Assembly: GCA_026724425.1 (NCBI GenBank)
Contig: JAIUCV010000571.1
Span: 357,501 to 421,500, forward strand
Length of the DNA stretch: 64,000 nt
Direction of reading: 5' to 3'
From: Erythrophleum ivorense
Taxonomy: Eukaryota; Streptophyta; Magnoliopsida; Fabales; Fabaceae
How positions within the stretch are numbered: position 1 is the first letter of the stretch; each line of letters opens with the position of its first letter. Below, in pieces: positions 44,779-53,200 of the stretch. The notes under the pieces were generated by a model. The model had not been told where the DNA came from. It saw only the letters and a program-made list of their open reading frames with translations, and did no database searches. Made by a program: the position numbers and the translations under genes.

Positions 44779-44784
44779 TTTATT
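44779..44784 (-). terminator. Candidate poly(A) signal AATAAA in the 3' LTR
   Basis: Plus-strand tttatt reads AATAAA on the element's strand. It lies about 100 nt downstream of the transcription start predicted from the TATA box, which would set the R region at roughly 100-130 nt. The same hexamer is at 57173-57178 in the 5' LTR. Plant poly(A) signals are loose, so this is only a candidate. Confidence 0.4.
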
Positions 44785-44910
44785 GAAGGAAATAGTTGCA
44801 AAATCTCAAAGACAAAGAAGCAATCTGAAATTACAAAATAAGAACCCTAGAGGCGATTTTCAGCTTAGTCAGAGTAAAAAGAAGATGATCTGACACAAAT
44901 GACATCATTT

Positions 44911-44923
44911 GGCCTTTTATACT
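44911..44923 (-). promoter_or_regulatory. TATA box of the 3' LTR
   Basis: On the minus strand this reads AGTATAAAAGGCC, a strong plant TATA box. It sits upstream of the point where LTR identity begins, as expected for the U3/R boundary. A G-box (CACGTG, 44950-44955) lies about 30 bp further upstream. Transcription from this copy would run out into the satellite to the left. Confidence 0.6.
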
Positions 44924-44980
44924 AGGTTTTAGAAAAAAGTAAAAAAAGGCACGTGCGTGCAAACACTACGTGTTTCTTGA

Positions 44981-45101
44981 CGGACTTGATCGTGTCTGCG
45001 TAAAGGAGCTGCCTTTGACACCAACTCGATCACCGACTCGACGGGCTTGATCGTGTCCGCGTAAAGGTGTCGCCTTTGACACCAACTCGACATGCTGGTC
45101 G
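44981..45101 (-). repeat. 61-bp direct repeat in U3 of the 3' LTR
   Basis: Two imperfect tandem copies start at 44981 and 45042 and share the core GTAAAGG...GCCTTTGACACCAACTCGA. The right LTR has the same pair at 57373 and 57434. The repeat lies just upstream of the G-box and TATA box, where duplicated enhancer elements are common in LTRs; that role is inferred. It leads into the ACTCGAC...GTCGAGT inverted repeat at 45085-45104. Confidence 0.7.
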
Positions 45102-45386
45102 AGTCTGCATGTCGAGTCTGTACATACATCCAGCCTTCTTCTGGTTTCTGCGTCCCACTTCATTCCCGTTGATCAAGCTCCCATATCCCACCTTCAAGAT
45201 CTTCTCTAAAGCCTCCAAAACACCTGAAAACAACCCCAAATGCAAGAATGCATGCAATGCCAATGCAAATCCTATCAAGTGTGAAAAGAAGATACTTGTG
45301 GAGCCAAATGGTAAAGATGTGATGGTAAATGTATGCAAAAAGGAATGAATTAAGAATGCTAAAACAATGAAAATACAAGTACATCA

Positions 45387-45400
45387 ACACCCCCAAACTT
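45387..45400 (-). promoter_or_regulatory. Polypurine tract next to the 3' LTR
   Basis: On the element's strand the bases directly before the 3' LTR are AAGTTTGGGGGTGT, followed by TGATGTAC. This position and G-rich composition mark it as the plus-strand priming site for reverse transcription. Two near-copies lie further into the element at 46233-46246 and 46901-46916. Confidence 0.8.
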
Positions 45401-46232
45401 GTCTTTTGCTTGCCCTCAAGCAAACAAATAAGAGCAAAGAAAGGGATGAGGTTTGAAAACGAGCTGATACAGCCAAAAACAACAAGCAAAAACGATTTGA
45501 TATATGTCCAAGTTTACGGTTCTAAAATGCAGCAAGGTGAGAGTTATTTCTTTGAAAATCTGTATCATGCTTAACAAGATCAATCCAACTTCACAGTCAC
45601 TCAAACAATGCATTCTTATCAGCAAAATCCCTTTAACATTTATTATGGTGAACAATGAATCATAAACATGCAAATTAGCAACTCATTTGGTTCAAGGTAA
45701 AGGCCAAGAGAAGAAGAAGGTTTCTTAAAGTTATAAAACGGTTTAAAGAACAGGGATCTCTCAAGAAAATGACTATGCTTTGGCAGAAGGCTAAGAGTTA
45801 TAACCCAGGAGGATGCAAGAGCAGAACCTCTAACTACCTAGCTCTGACTCGACAGCGTCAGTACCCGAACCCCAGAAAAACCAAGAACGACTCCTAACTA
45901 CCAAATAGGCCTTGCGCCTTTAGACTCAGAGGAGCACTTGCTCTTTTCTTCTTTTTCTTTTGTGAACTAGCCAAGGGAGAGGTGATCTTATGGTAACATC
46001 TAGCGGTTTGGGAAACCTAACACTTAGGGAACTCCTTTCTTTCTTTTAAACAGCTGAGGCAATTGCCTTCTTTTCTTTTAACTTAGAACCCTTTCTTTTT
46101 TTTTCTTTTCTTTCTTAAAACTATTCCCAAACCTTTGCTAGACCTTTTTGAAACACAAAACAACTCCCTGGCCTTAATCAAAACAACTTTCTTTTCCCAC
46201 TTTCTGAAGATGAAACCATAGCGCTCAAGATA

Positions 46233-46246
46233 TCACCCCCAAACTT
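46233..46246 (-). promoter_or_regulatory. Internal polypurine-tract-like copy 1
   Basis: Minus strand reads AAGTTTGGGGGTGA, matching the terminal tract at 45387-45400 over 13 of 14 bases. It lies 846 bp upstream of the true tract in the element. It could act as an additional plus-strand primer or be a remnant of rearrangement; neither is shown. Confidence 0.5.
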
Positions 46247-46900
46247 AGCCTGAAAACAAACCTAGAAACGAACTAGATACCTAGACATCCTACTCTTGCC
46301 GGTTTAAACTCAACACGTTCTGCTAAGCATAATCGAAACAGGGCCTCACAAGCACACACAAGAGTAATGGGGGGTTTGAATGAAAAGGCTAAAGTGTTCA
46401 GGGTGCGGGAAAGAAAACTACCTGGACAAACAAAGGGGATAAACAAATGGGAAAAGATTGTCCAGATATGTATGCTATCCATGAGTTGCTTTCAATGCAT
46501 GCAATGATATTTATAAGTCAAGATTAAGGTTCAGATAAACAGGGATAAGCCTCAATTCGCAGCAGTGATCAAGTGAGATGTGCATGTCATGATGTGATCA
46601 AGTTAAACACGGTTTCGTTTTAAATGCTTCACTCTCACCCTAATGCATCAGAGAATCAAAGACCAAGGCACAAATCATATCGCATGAGATTGTTATTTTA
46701 CAAGGCTGTATCAACTATGCAACATGATTGTGAATCTAAGTGATGCAATGGAAACTTAATCTAACAAATATGAATGCAGCTACATGAATGTTTTTTGAAT
46801 TTTTCGAAAAATTTTCAAATTTTTATGTGTTTTTCTATGCCTTACATGGTGCAAAAATTTGAGATAAGAAAATAGAAAACAAGAGTTAAATACATCTCAA

Positions 46901-46916
46901 CCCCTCCCCCAAACTT
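46901..46916 (-). promoter_or_regulatory. Internal polypurine-tract-like copy 2
   Basis: Minus strand reads AAGTTTGGGGGAGGGG, a longer purine run sharing AAGTTTGGGGG with the terminal tract. It lies about 110 bp after the stop codon of the env-like gene. A second priming site for plus-strand synthesis is possible by analogy with central polypurine tracts in other retroelements. Confidence 0.5.
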
Positions 46917-47023
46917 GAATTACACAGTCCCGTGTGTAACAAAAGAAAGGAGAAGGTTTCAAGAATCAAAAACCAAGAAAACACAAATGAAATGGTATAT
47001 ACAATGGAGATGGAGTTGTTACC

Positions 47024-48860
47024 TCAAGGATGGGAGAAAAAGGAATCGACAGACTCCTCCATGCTCTCGCGTGTGTAAGCGGGAAGGGAATGCTGTTCGA
47101 GCTCGTTGATCGGACTGTCTCCCTCGTCAGCGTCTGACTCGATGTGAGGTTCCTCTCTGGAGGTCGAGCCTGGCAGAACCAATGTTGCAAACCGCACAGC
47201 TCTCCTCTTGAATTCTCTCGGCTCAAATGAAGACGATCTCGGTGGATCAATCGGGAAGTTACGCCTAGCTTCGAGCACAAGGGATCGGCTTCTCTCCATG
47301 ACCATAGGCTCTGTTCCTACATCCCTTGTAGCCTTGCGTGATGAACCGTTCACTTTGCGCTGAAGTTCTTTAATCTGGTCCTTCATCTCGCTGACAGTGC
47401 TCTTCAAAGATTTGATTACCTTGCTCTGATACTTATTCCACCGTTTGAGAAGACCGATATTCGTGTGAGCCGCCTTTACAGCAACACCTTGCCTTGGTGC
47501 AGTGTAATCCTCAAAATCAAACTCGTCGGAGTTGGTAGCGTCGTCTTCATCAGGCGCGCCGGTCTGAGGCTGCGGTGTCTGCACGTATGAAGCGCCATAG
47601 ACTAACTCAAGTGGTGGGCAGAAGTTAACGTTCCCCCCTTGTCTCACCGTAGTGTATTCCACACACGGCAACGGTAGCAACATCTCCGTGTCAGTCAAGG
47701 GATGGTGAAATTTGTAGACAAAGCGCCCATCAATCTTCTTGTTGTCCAGGAAACCGGCCTTGGTAAGATACGGGATGTCAATCCACCTCGGTTTGTGCTC
47801 TTCACCCATCAGATCGATCCCACAGGCTACTAGAATAGGAGTCACTAACCCGCCAATACTGAGCTCTCCTTGAACCTTCTTCTTGAACATTTGTGCTGCC
47901 CAATTTCTGTAGTAGAGGAACTGGTCAAGCAGAGCCACTGTTAAACCTGTATCAGATGTATCCCCTTGTAGTGCCACTCCCTCAGAGGTGAAGTCTATAA
48001 CATGTCCGAGTGCTATATCCAGAAACTGAAGCTCCCCCTCATTGATGTTTCCCGTAACCTTTCTAGCGAAAAAGGTGTTAGCGATTGACTTGTGGAGGTA
48101 CCGGATCACAGGACTTCTGATTTTAGCACTCTTGGAACTCCTAGAAGCGTACTCTTCCTTGTCTCCGATAGTTTTCCAGAGAGATAAGAGCTCACTCTTC
48201 TCAATTTCCCTGCAGCGACCTTCCCCACTTGGGAATCCATAAAGAACATCAAGCTGGTTCGTTGTGAGGGAGTATTCTTCGCCATTCACTTCGAAAGTGA
48301 GATAACCCAGACCGCCATCTGATTCAACCTCAGGTTCATCCTCGTAGAAATGTAGTTCAAACGAGCTCAGGAACTGGCAGGTTTCCTCCTGAAAGGCACC
48401 GCAGCGCTGGCTCATCATTGTGGAAAGTCCGCACATTTCCATGAGGTACTCGACGTCTCTCTTGATCCCCAACTCACGCAGCGTATCTTGGTGAGGATAC
48501 CTCGTGCCGGTAAACCGCATCCATCTCAGAATCTTCAACATCTGTCTCTGATTTGGTCGCAGAGGTGGTGTTCTGATGTATCTCTTAACCGGTTGCACTA
48601 TCTCTATCTCGCAGGTATTGCTCTCAAGACCCTCTGCGTCATTCTCATAGCTCTGTTCCCGGTAAACCTCTTGATCCACTTCCTCGTTCTGGCATTGTTC
48701 ATCCTCTTCTTGCTCAACAGAGTCCCCACTGTCACTCTCTGTTTCAATCGTTACGACATGTTGCTTTCCGCGTCTGATGTTCTCCTTCTTGCTATTGCCC
48801 GTCGTTCGTGTGATTCGCCTACATACTTCCTCTGTTGTGGGGCGCGGTGGTTTTCGCAAC
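47024..48860 (-). CDS. Athila env-like protein (ORF after pol), main exon
   Basis: This is the third-position gene of the element, the one called env-like in Athila and related lineages; by recollection it resembles the Pfam ATHILA ORF-1 family, and its biochemical role is unknown. The open frame extends to 48916 but begins there with TTG, and its first methionine is at codon 126 (48541-48539), so it cannot start by itself in a plant. A good 3' splice site at 48862-48861 marks the likely exon start, and exon 1 at 49557-49591 joins in frame (35 + 1,837 nt = 624 codons with stop). Counting codons from 48916, an acidic region spans about 55-105, the conserved Athila-like region about 120-440, one moderately hydrophobic stretch 352-368, and a probable coiled coil 485-522. 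I see no signal peptide or clear membrane anchor in this exon, so an envelope function is doubtful. No internal stop is present. Confidence 0.75.
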
Positions 48861-48881
48861 CTGAAAGCAAACACAGAAGAA
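48861..48881 (-). other. Predicted 3' splice site of the env-like gene
   Basis: On the minus strand a pyrimidine-rich run ends TGTTTGCTTTCAG at 48861, with the exon beginning GTTGCG at 48860. It lies inside the open frame, upstream of the conserved part, and leaves a phase (one base completing a codon) that matches the donor at 49557/49556. This is prediction from sequence only. Confidence 0.65.
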
Positions 48882-49556
48882 GATATCAGCCAATTATCCA
48901 CACACTCGACGCTCAAACTCGGTACGCAAGTCGAGTTTACAAAGGATTAAGCTTCGTGAACAGCTAACTCGACTTGGTGATCAAGCGGGAGTCATCGAGT
49001 TAGTACCAAAACAGAGTAAATTCAGAGTCTCAAAAATTTTTATCCAAGAAAAACGATTGTTAAGCCGAAACAGAGCAGAAGTGACGGGTTTGAAAATCAA
49101 AAACAAGAGCTATACTACTCAACCGAGCGATTAGACAAAAATGTTCAGCAGACTCGATAGCCTCTACATACTTCAACGCTAGCTCTAGTTATCAAAACAG
49201 AGGATGGGACGATTTTTGTACAAACAAACTCGAGCAAGAACAGGTGAGAATAAACTAAACCCAGAATTCGACTTAAACAACTTAGAAGCAACCTGTCAAG
49301 AAAATTCAAAACAAGACCAAGGCACAATCGAATTCCTCTCCCTCGATTCAACAAGCAAGTAAGCATAACCCAGAAATTCAACCTATGCATGCGAATGAGA
49401 AGCAATTGATAGAGAAATTCAGAACAAAACCAAAGCATAAATGAACTCAATCCCTCGGTTCAACAAGCCAGCAAGCATAATCGACCAAGACAAACTCAAA
49501 ACTTCAAGTAAAAAGCTTGCAATTTCGATTTCCAGGGGTGAAATTAAAGGGCTTAC
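48861..49556 (-). other. Predicted 696-bp intron of the env-like gene
   Basis: It is bounded on the minus strand by GTAAGC (49556-49551) and TTTCAG (48866-48861), both close to plant consensus. Inside I see no gene, but there are two copies of the ACTCGA/TCGAGT inverted-repeat module: 48904-48936 (7-bp arms) and 48964-49003 (9-bp perfect arms, CTAACTCGA and TCGAGTTAG). Short frames here have no homology that I recognise. Confidence 0.6.
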
Positions 49557-49591
49557 TTGGCTCTAGTCAACATTCGCTCAAAACGGTTCAT
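49557..49591 (-). CDS. Predicted coding exon 1 of the env-like gene
   Basis: An ATG at 49591-49589 opens an 11-codon frame that runs into CCAA|GTAAGC, a good plant 5' splice site at 49557/49556. Without splicing the frame stops at once (the TAA inside the donor). With removal of 48861-49556 the two leftover bases are completed by the first base of the main exon, and the long env-like frame continues without a stop. A second in-frame ATG is at codon 7. The exon supplies only a dozen mostly basic and polar residues. The upstream bases are CT-rich, like a plant 5' untranslated leader. Alternatives are a donor elsewhere (for example in the gag leader) or a chance match. Confidence 0.55.
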
Positions 49592-49860
49592 GGCTATCAC
49601 AAATTTCGCAAAACAAAAGAGAACAATCGAGCCGATGAAGAGAAAGGAGGTTGAGAGCGATCGAATTGGAGAGATAAAAGGGGCTGAGAGCGGTCGAATT
49701 GAGAGAGAGTGAGAGAGCTATCGAGTGAGGAAAACAGAGAGTGAAGTTTCGATATGAACAAGGTGAAGAGAGAGTGATTTTCGGTGTGAAGGTGATAAAA
49801 TAAATAAAGAGGGGTAAAAATAAAAGAAAAATAAGAAGATAAATCAAAATAATGGGTGGT
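49592..49860 (-). promoter_or_regulatory. Candidate internal promoter and CT-rich leader for the env-like gene
   Basis: Read on the minus strand, an AT-rich stretch with TTTATTTATTTTATC (near 49808-49794) is followed by about 150 nt of CT-rich sequence with runs such as CTCTCTCACTCTCTCTC (near 49700) and then the exon-1 ATG. AT-rich box, pyrimidine-rich leader, ATG and donor in this order resemble a plant core promoter and 5' UTR. It contains an imperfect duplicated unit (AATTCGACCGCTCTCA and AATTCGATCGCTCTCA). Alternatively the pyrimidine run could be the polypyrimidine tract of another splice acceptor, with the leader of the full-length RNA as first exon. Confidence 0.4.
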
Positions 49861-50239
49861 GGTGAATTCAACAAGGAGGGGAGCCAAAAAGCTGATGGGA
49901 TTCTGTGCAGGGAACAGTAAAAAGGTGAAGAGAGCAGGTTTTAGAAGCCCCCACGCGCCCAAGAGAGAGTGGAGCTCACACATTATTCAAAAATTTGAAA
50001 TTCAGATAAAACCTGGGTTACCAACTCGACGGTGTTCATCGAGTTGGTACGTCGTGTCTGCTCATGATCACTTTCCAAAATTCTGTCTGCTGATCACATC
50101 ATGCTCAAACCCTTTTACTTGCCATAATAACACTAAAAGGCAAAACCAAACATAATTGAGAGACTATATACAGAGATAAACATGGGAATTCCTCCCAAGT
50201 GAGCTTGTTTTAGGTCTCTAAGCTTGACCGCTTTCTGAT
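49861..50239 (-). other. Spacer after gag-pol, with an 11-bp perfect inverted repeat
   Basis: This stretch follows the gag-pol stop. It contains TACCAACTCGA, nine spacer bases and TCGAGTTGGTA at 50019-50049, the cleanest copy of the dispersed hairpin module in this element. Otherwise I see no gene. The stretch near 49947-49970 is GC-rich with CACGCG. Confidence 0.6.
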
Positions 50240-53200
50240 TCAGGGTTGGGGTGGTTCATAGAGAGGAATTGAGACCCCCTCTGGTATGGTCTGATCAGCC
50301 ATATAGCGTTTAACCCGCTGACCATTCACAGTGAATTCAACCCCATCGTTTCTGACTAACGTCACAGCTCCGTAGGGCAAAACTTCCTTTATCTTGAAAG
50401 GTCCAGACCATCTTGATTTCAGCTTCCCTGGGAATAACTTCAGCCTTGAGTTGAAGAGTAACACATCATCACCGGATTTGAGTTCTTTTCGTAGGATCGT
50501 CTTATCGTGAAATGCTTTTGTTCTCTCCTTGTAGATCCTTGAGTTCTCGAAAGCATCAAGTCTGATCTCTTCCAACTCATGCAAGTCGGTCATCCTTTTC
50601 TCCTGTGCTGACTTCAGATCAAAGTTCAGAAGCTTAGTGGCCCAAACTGCCTTGTACTCAATTTCCACCGGCAGATGGCAAGCTTTCCCGTAAAGCAGCT
50701 GGAAAGGTGTCCTTCCTATAGGAGTCTTGAAGGCGGTCCTGTAAGCCCAGAGAGTTTCATCTAACTTAACTGCCCAGTCTCTCCTTGATATCCCCACAAC
50801 CTTGTTCAAAATGGCCTTTATCTGCTTGTTGGATACTTCAACCTGTCCACTAGTTTGTGGGTGATAAGGTGTGGCTACTTTGTGTTTAACACCATGTTTC
50901 TTGAGAAGACTCTCAAACACCTTATTGATAAAGTGGGATCCCCCATCACTTATCACCACTCTTGGCACTCCAAATCTGGGAAAAATGATGTTTTTGAAAA
51001 GCTTGATCACAGGCTTGTGGTCGTTGGTGACACACGCTATAGCTTCTACCCATTTTGAAACATAATCAACAGCTACCAAGATATAACTGTTTCCATGAGA
51101 AGCTGGGTTGAAGGGTCCCATAAAATCAATACCCCAGACATCAAAAACCTCAACCTCTAAGATGGGATTCTGAGGCATTTCATTTCTCTTGCTGATATTC
51201 CCAGCTCTTTGGCATGGATCGCACTTAGATATGAAAGATTGAGCGTCCTTGAAAATGCTTGGCCACCATAAACCTGCCTGAAGTATCTTCTGAACTGTTT
51301 TGAAGGTTGCAAAGTGTCCCCCGTAAGCAGAACCATGGCAATGCTCAAGAACTCCATTGACCTCCTGTTCAGCTATGCATCTCCTGAAAAGGCCATCAGA
51401 ACCTCTCTTGTATAGGTAAGGTTCATCCCAGAAGTAGTGTGAAGCTTCCCTGAAAAGTTTCTTTTTCTTGTAAGGATCCAGGTCCTTTGGCACATCTCCA
51501 CATACTAAGTAATTCACCATATCTGTGTACCAGGGCAGATTCTCATCTTGCAGGGCGCTGACTTCATCGAGTTTGACCTTGGCTTCGTAGCCTCTGCGTA
51601 GAACCTCAATTGCCATAAGCTGTTCCTCTGGCATTGAATCATTGATTGGTATTGCATCCTCAACCCTCATCCTGGACAAGTGATCTGCCACTCCATTCTC
51701 GATCCCGGGCTTATCAACAATCTCCATATCAAACTCCTGAAGCAGCAAAATCCATCTGAGTAATCTGGGCTTGGTGTCTTTCTTTGCAAGGATGTGCCTA
51801 AGAGCTGCATGATCAGTGTATACAGTGACCTTCGAACCCACCAAATAACTTCTGAACTTTTCAAAGGCGAAAACCACGGCAAGTAATTCCTTTTCCGTTG
51901 TGGCGTATCGGCTTTGAGCATCATCCATGGTGCGACTGGCGTAGTAGATCACGTGAAGCTTCTTATCTATCCTCTGACCCAGAACAGCACCCACAGCGAA
52001 GTTGCTTGCATCGCACATGATCTCGAACGGATGGTCCCAGTTTGGAGGCTGTACTATCGGGGCAGAAACCAGAGCTGCCTTGATCAGGTCGAACGCCTTC
52101 AAGCACTCGTCATCAAACGCAAATTCCGTTTCCTTGCAGAGCAACCTCGTCAATGGCCTAGCCAGCTTGGAGAAGTCTTTAATGAACCTCCTGTAGAAAC
52201 CTGCGTGACCCAGAAAACTTCTAATGTCCTTCACAGTCTTCGGGGGCTGTAGCTGCAGCATCACATCTATCTTGGCTTTATCAACTTCTATCCCCTTCTC
52301 GGAAATCTTATGACCTAACACGATGCCTTCCTGGACCAGGAAGTGGCACTTCTCCCAATTCAAGACGAGGTTCGTCTCTTCGCAACGCTTTAGCACCCTG
52401 CACAGATTGAGCAAACATGAGGAAAAAGTGGAGCCATAGACGCTAAAGTCGTCCATGAACACCTCCACCATTTCCTCTATTAGATCTGAAAAAATTGACG
52501 TCATACAACGCTGGAACGTAGCAGGTGCGTTACAGAGACCAAATGGCATGCGCCTATATGCAAACGTGCCGTAAGGGCAAGTAAAGGTCGTTTTTTCCTG
52601 ATCATTAGGGTGAATGGGGATCTGGAAAAACCCACTATATCCATCTAGAAAACAATAATAAGGATGGTTTGCAAGACGTTCTAGCATTTGGTCAATAAAA
52701 GGAAGCGGAAAATGGTCTTTGCGGGATGCTGCATTTAACTTCCTATAGTCTATGCACATCCTATGTCCTGTAATAGTTCTAGTGGGGATGAGCTCATCTT
52801 TATCATTCTTAATCACAGTGATCCCCCCTTTCTTTGGGACGCAATGAACAGGAGATATCCAAGTGCTGTCACTAATAGGATAGATAATCCCAGCATCTAG
52901 CAACTTAAGTATCTCCTTCTTCACTACTTCCTTCAGATTGGGGTTAAGCCTCCTCTGAGGTTCAATGCTAGACTTAGTCTCATCATCTAAATGAATGCGA
53001 TGCATGCACAGATCAGGTGAAATTCCTTTGATGTCATCTAGAGAATACCCTATAGCCTTCCTAAACTTTTTCAATTCAGTCAAGAGTGAATGCAATTCAT
53101 CAGGGCTAAGGGATGCATTTACAATGACAGGATATGTGGAATTTAGACCGAGAAATGCGTACTTGAGTCCTTGTGGCAGAGGTTTAAGGTCCACCTTTGG

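Larger units (their letters stand above)
43804..45386 (-). repeat. 3' LTR (1,583 bp)
   Basis: It starts (plus strand) tgatagtagg and ends gtacatca, so on the element's strand it begins TGATGTAC and ends CCTACTATCA, the expected TG...CA. By comparison with the right LTR, the first about 1,084 plus-strand bases (R-U5, up to 44887) are identical, while the remaining ~500 bp (U3) carry about 22 substitutions and 4 one-base indels. U3 holds a G-box, a TATA box and a 61-bp tandem repeat. R probably starts near 44885, and an AATAAA lies about 100 nt further on at 44784-44779 (minus strand), a candidate poly(A) signal. Small frames within it have no coding support. Confidence 0.95.
45387..47023 (-). 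other. Non-coding 3' region of the element
   Basis: About 1.6 kb separates the stop of the env-like gene from the 3' LTR. I see no convincing coding frame. It holds pyrimidine-rich plus-strand runs at 45940-45962 and 46025-46115 (purine-rich on the element's strand), an AT-rich stretch at 46790-46870, and three copies of the polypurine-tract motif (45387, 46233, 46901). A long 3' untranslated region of this kind is usual in Athila elements. Confidence 0.7.

Noticed and set aside
44929..45673. Small frames in U3 of the 3' LTR and adjacent tail, and their partners at 57315-57803
   Set aside because: They overlap each other in several frames, cover TATA, G-box and direct repeats, and differ between LTRs by indels that break the frame. 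They are not genes.
48488..48967. Plus-strand 159-codon frame opposite the env-like gene
   Set aside because: It is antisense to a conserved coding exon, shows no recognisable domain, and runs on past the predicted splice site. I treat it as a shadow.
49578..49983. Overlapping hydrophobic minus-strand frames in the CT-rich spacer (49578-49874 and 49597-49983)
   Set aside because: The first starts at TTG, and the Leu/Ser/Phe-rich translations follow from the pyrimidine-rich composition. The sequence fits a promoter or untranslated leader better.
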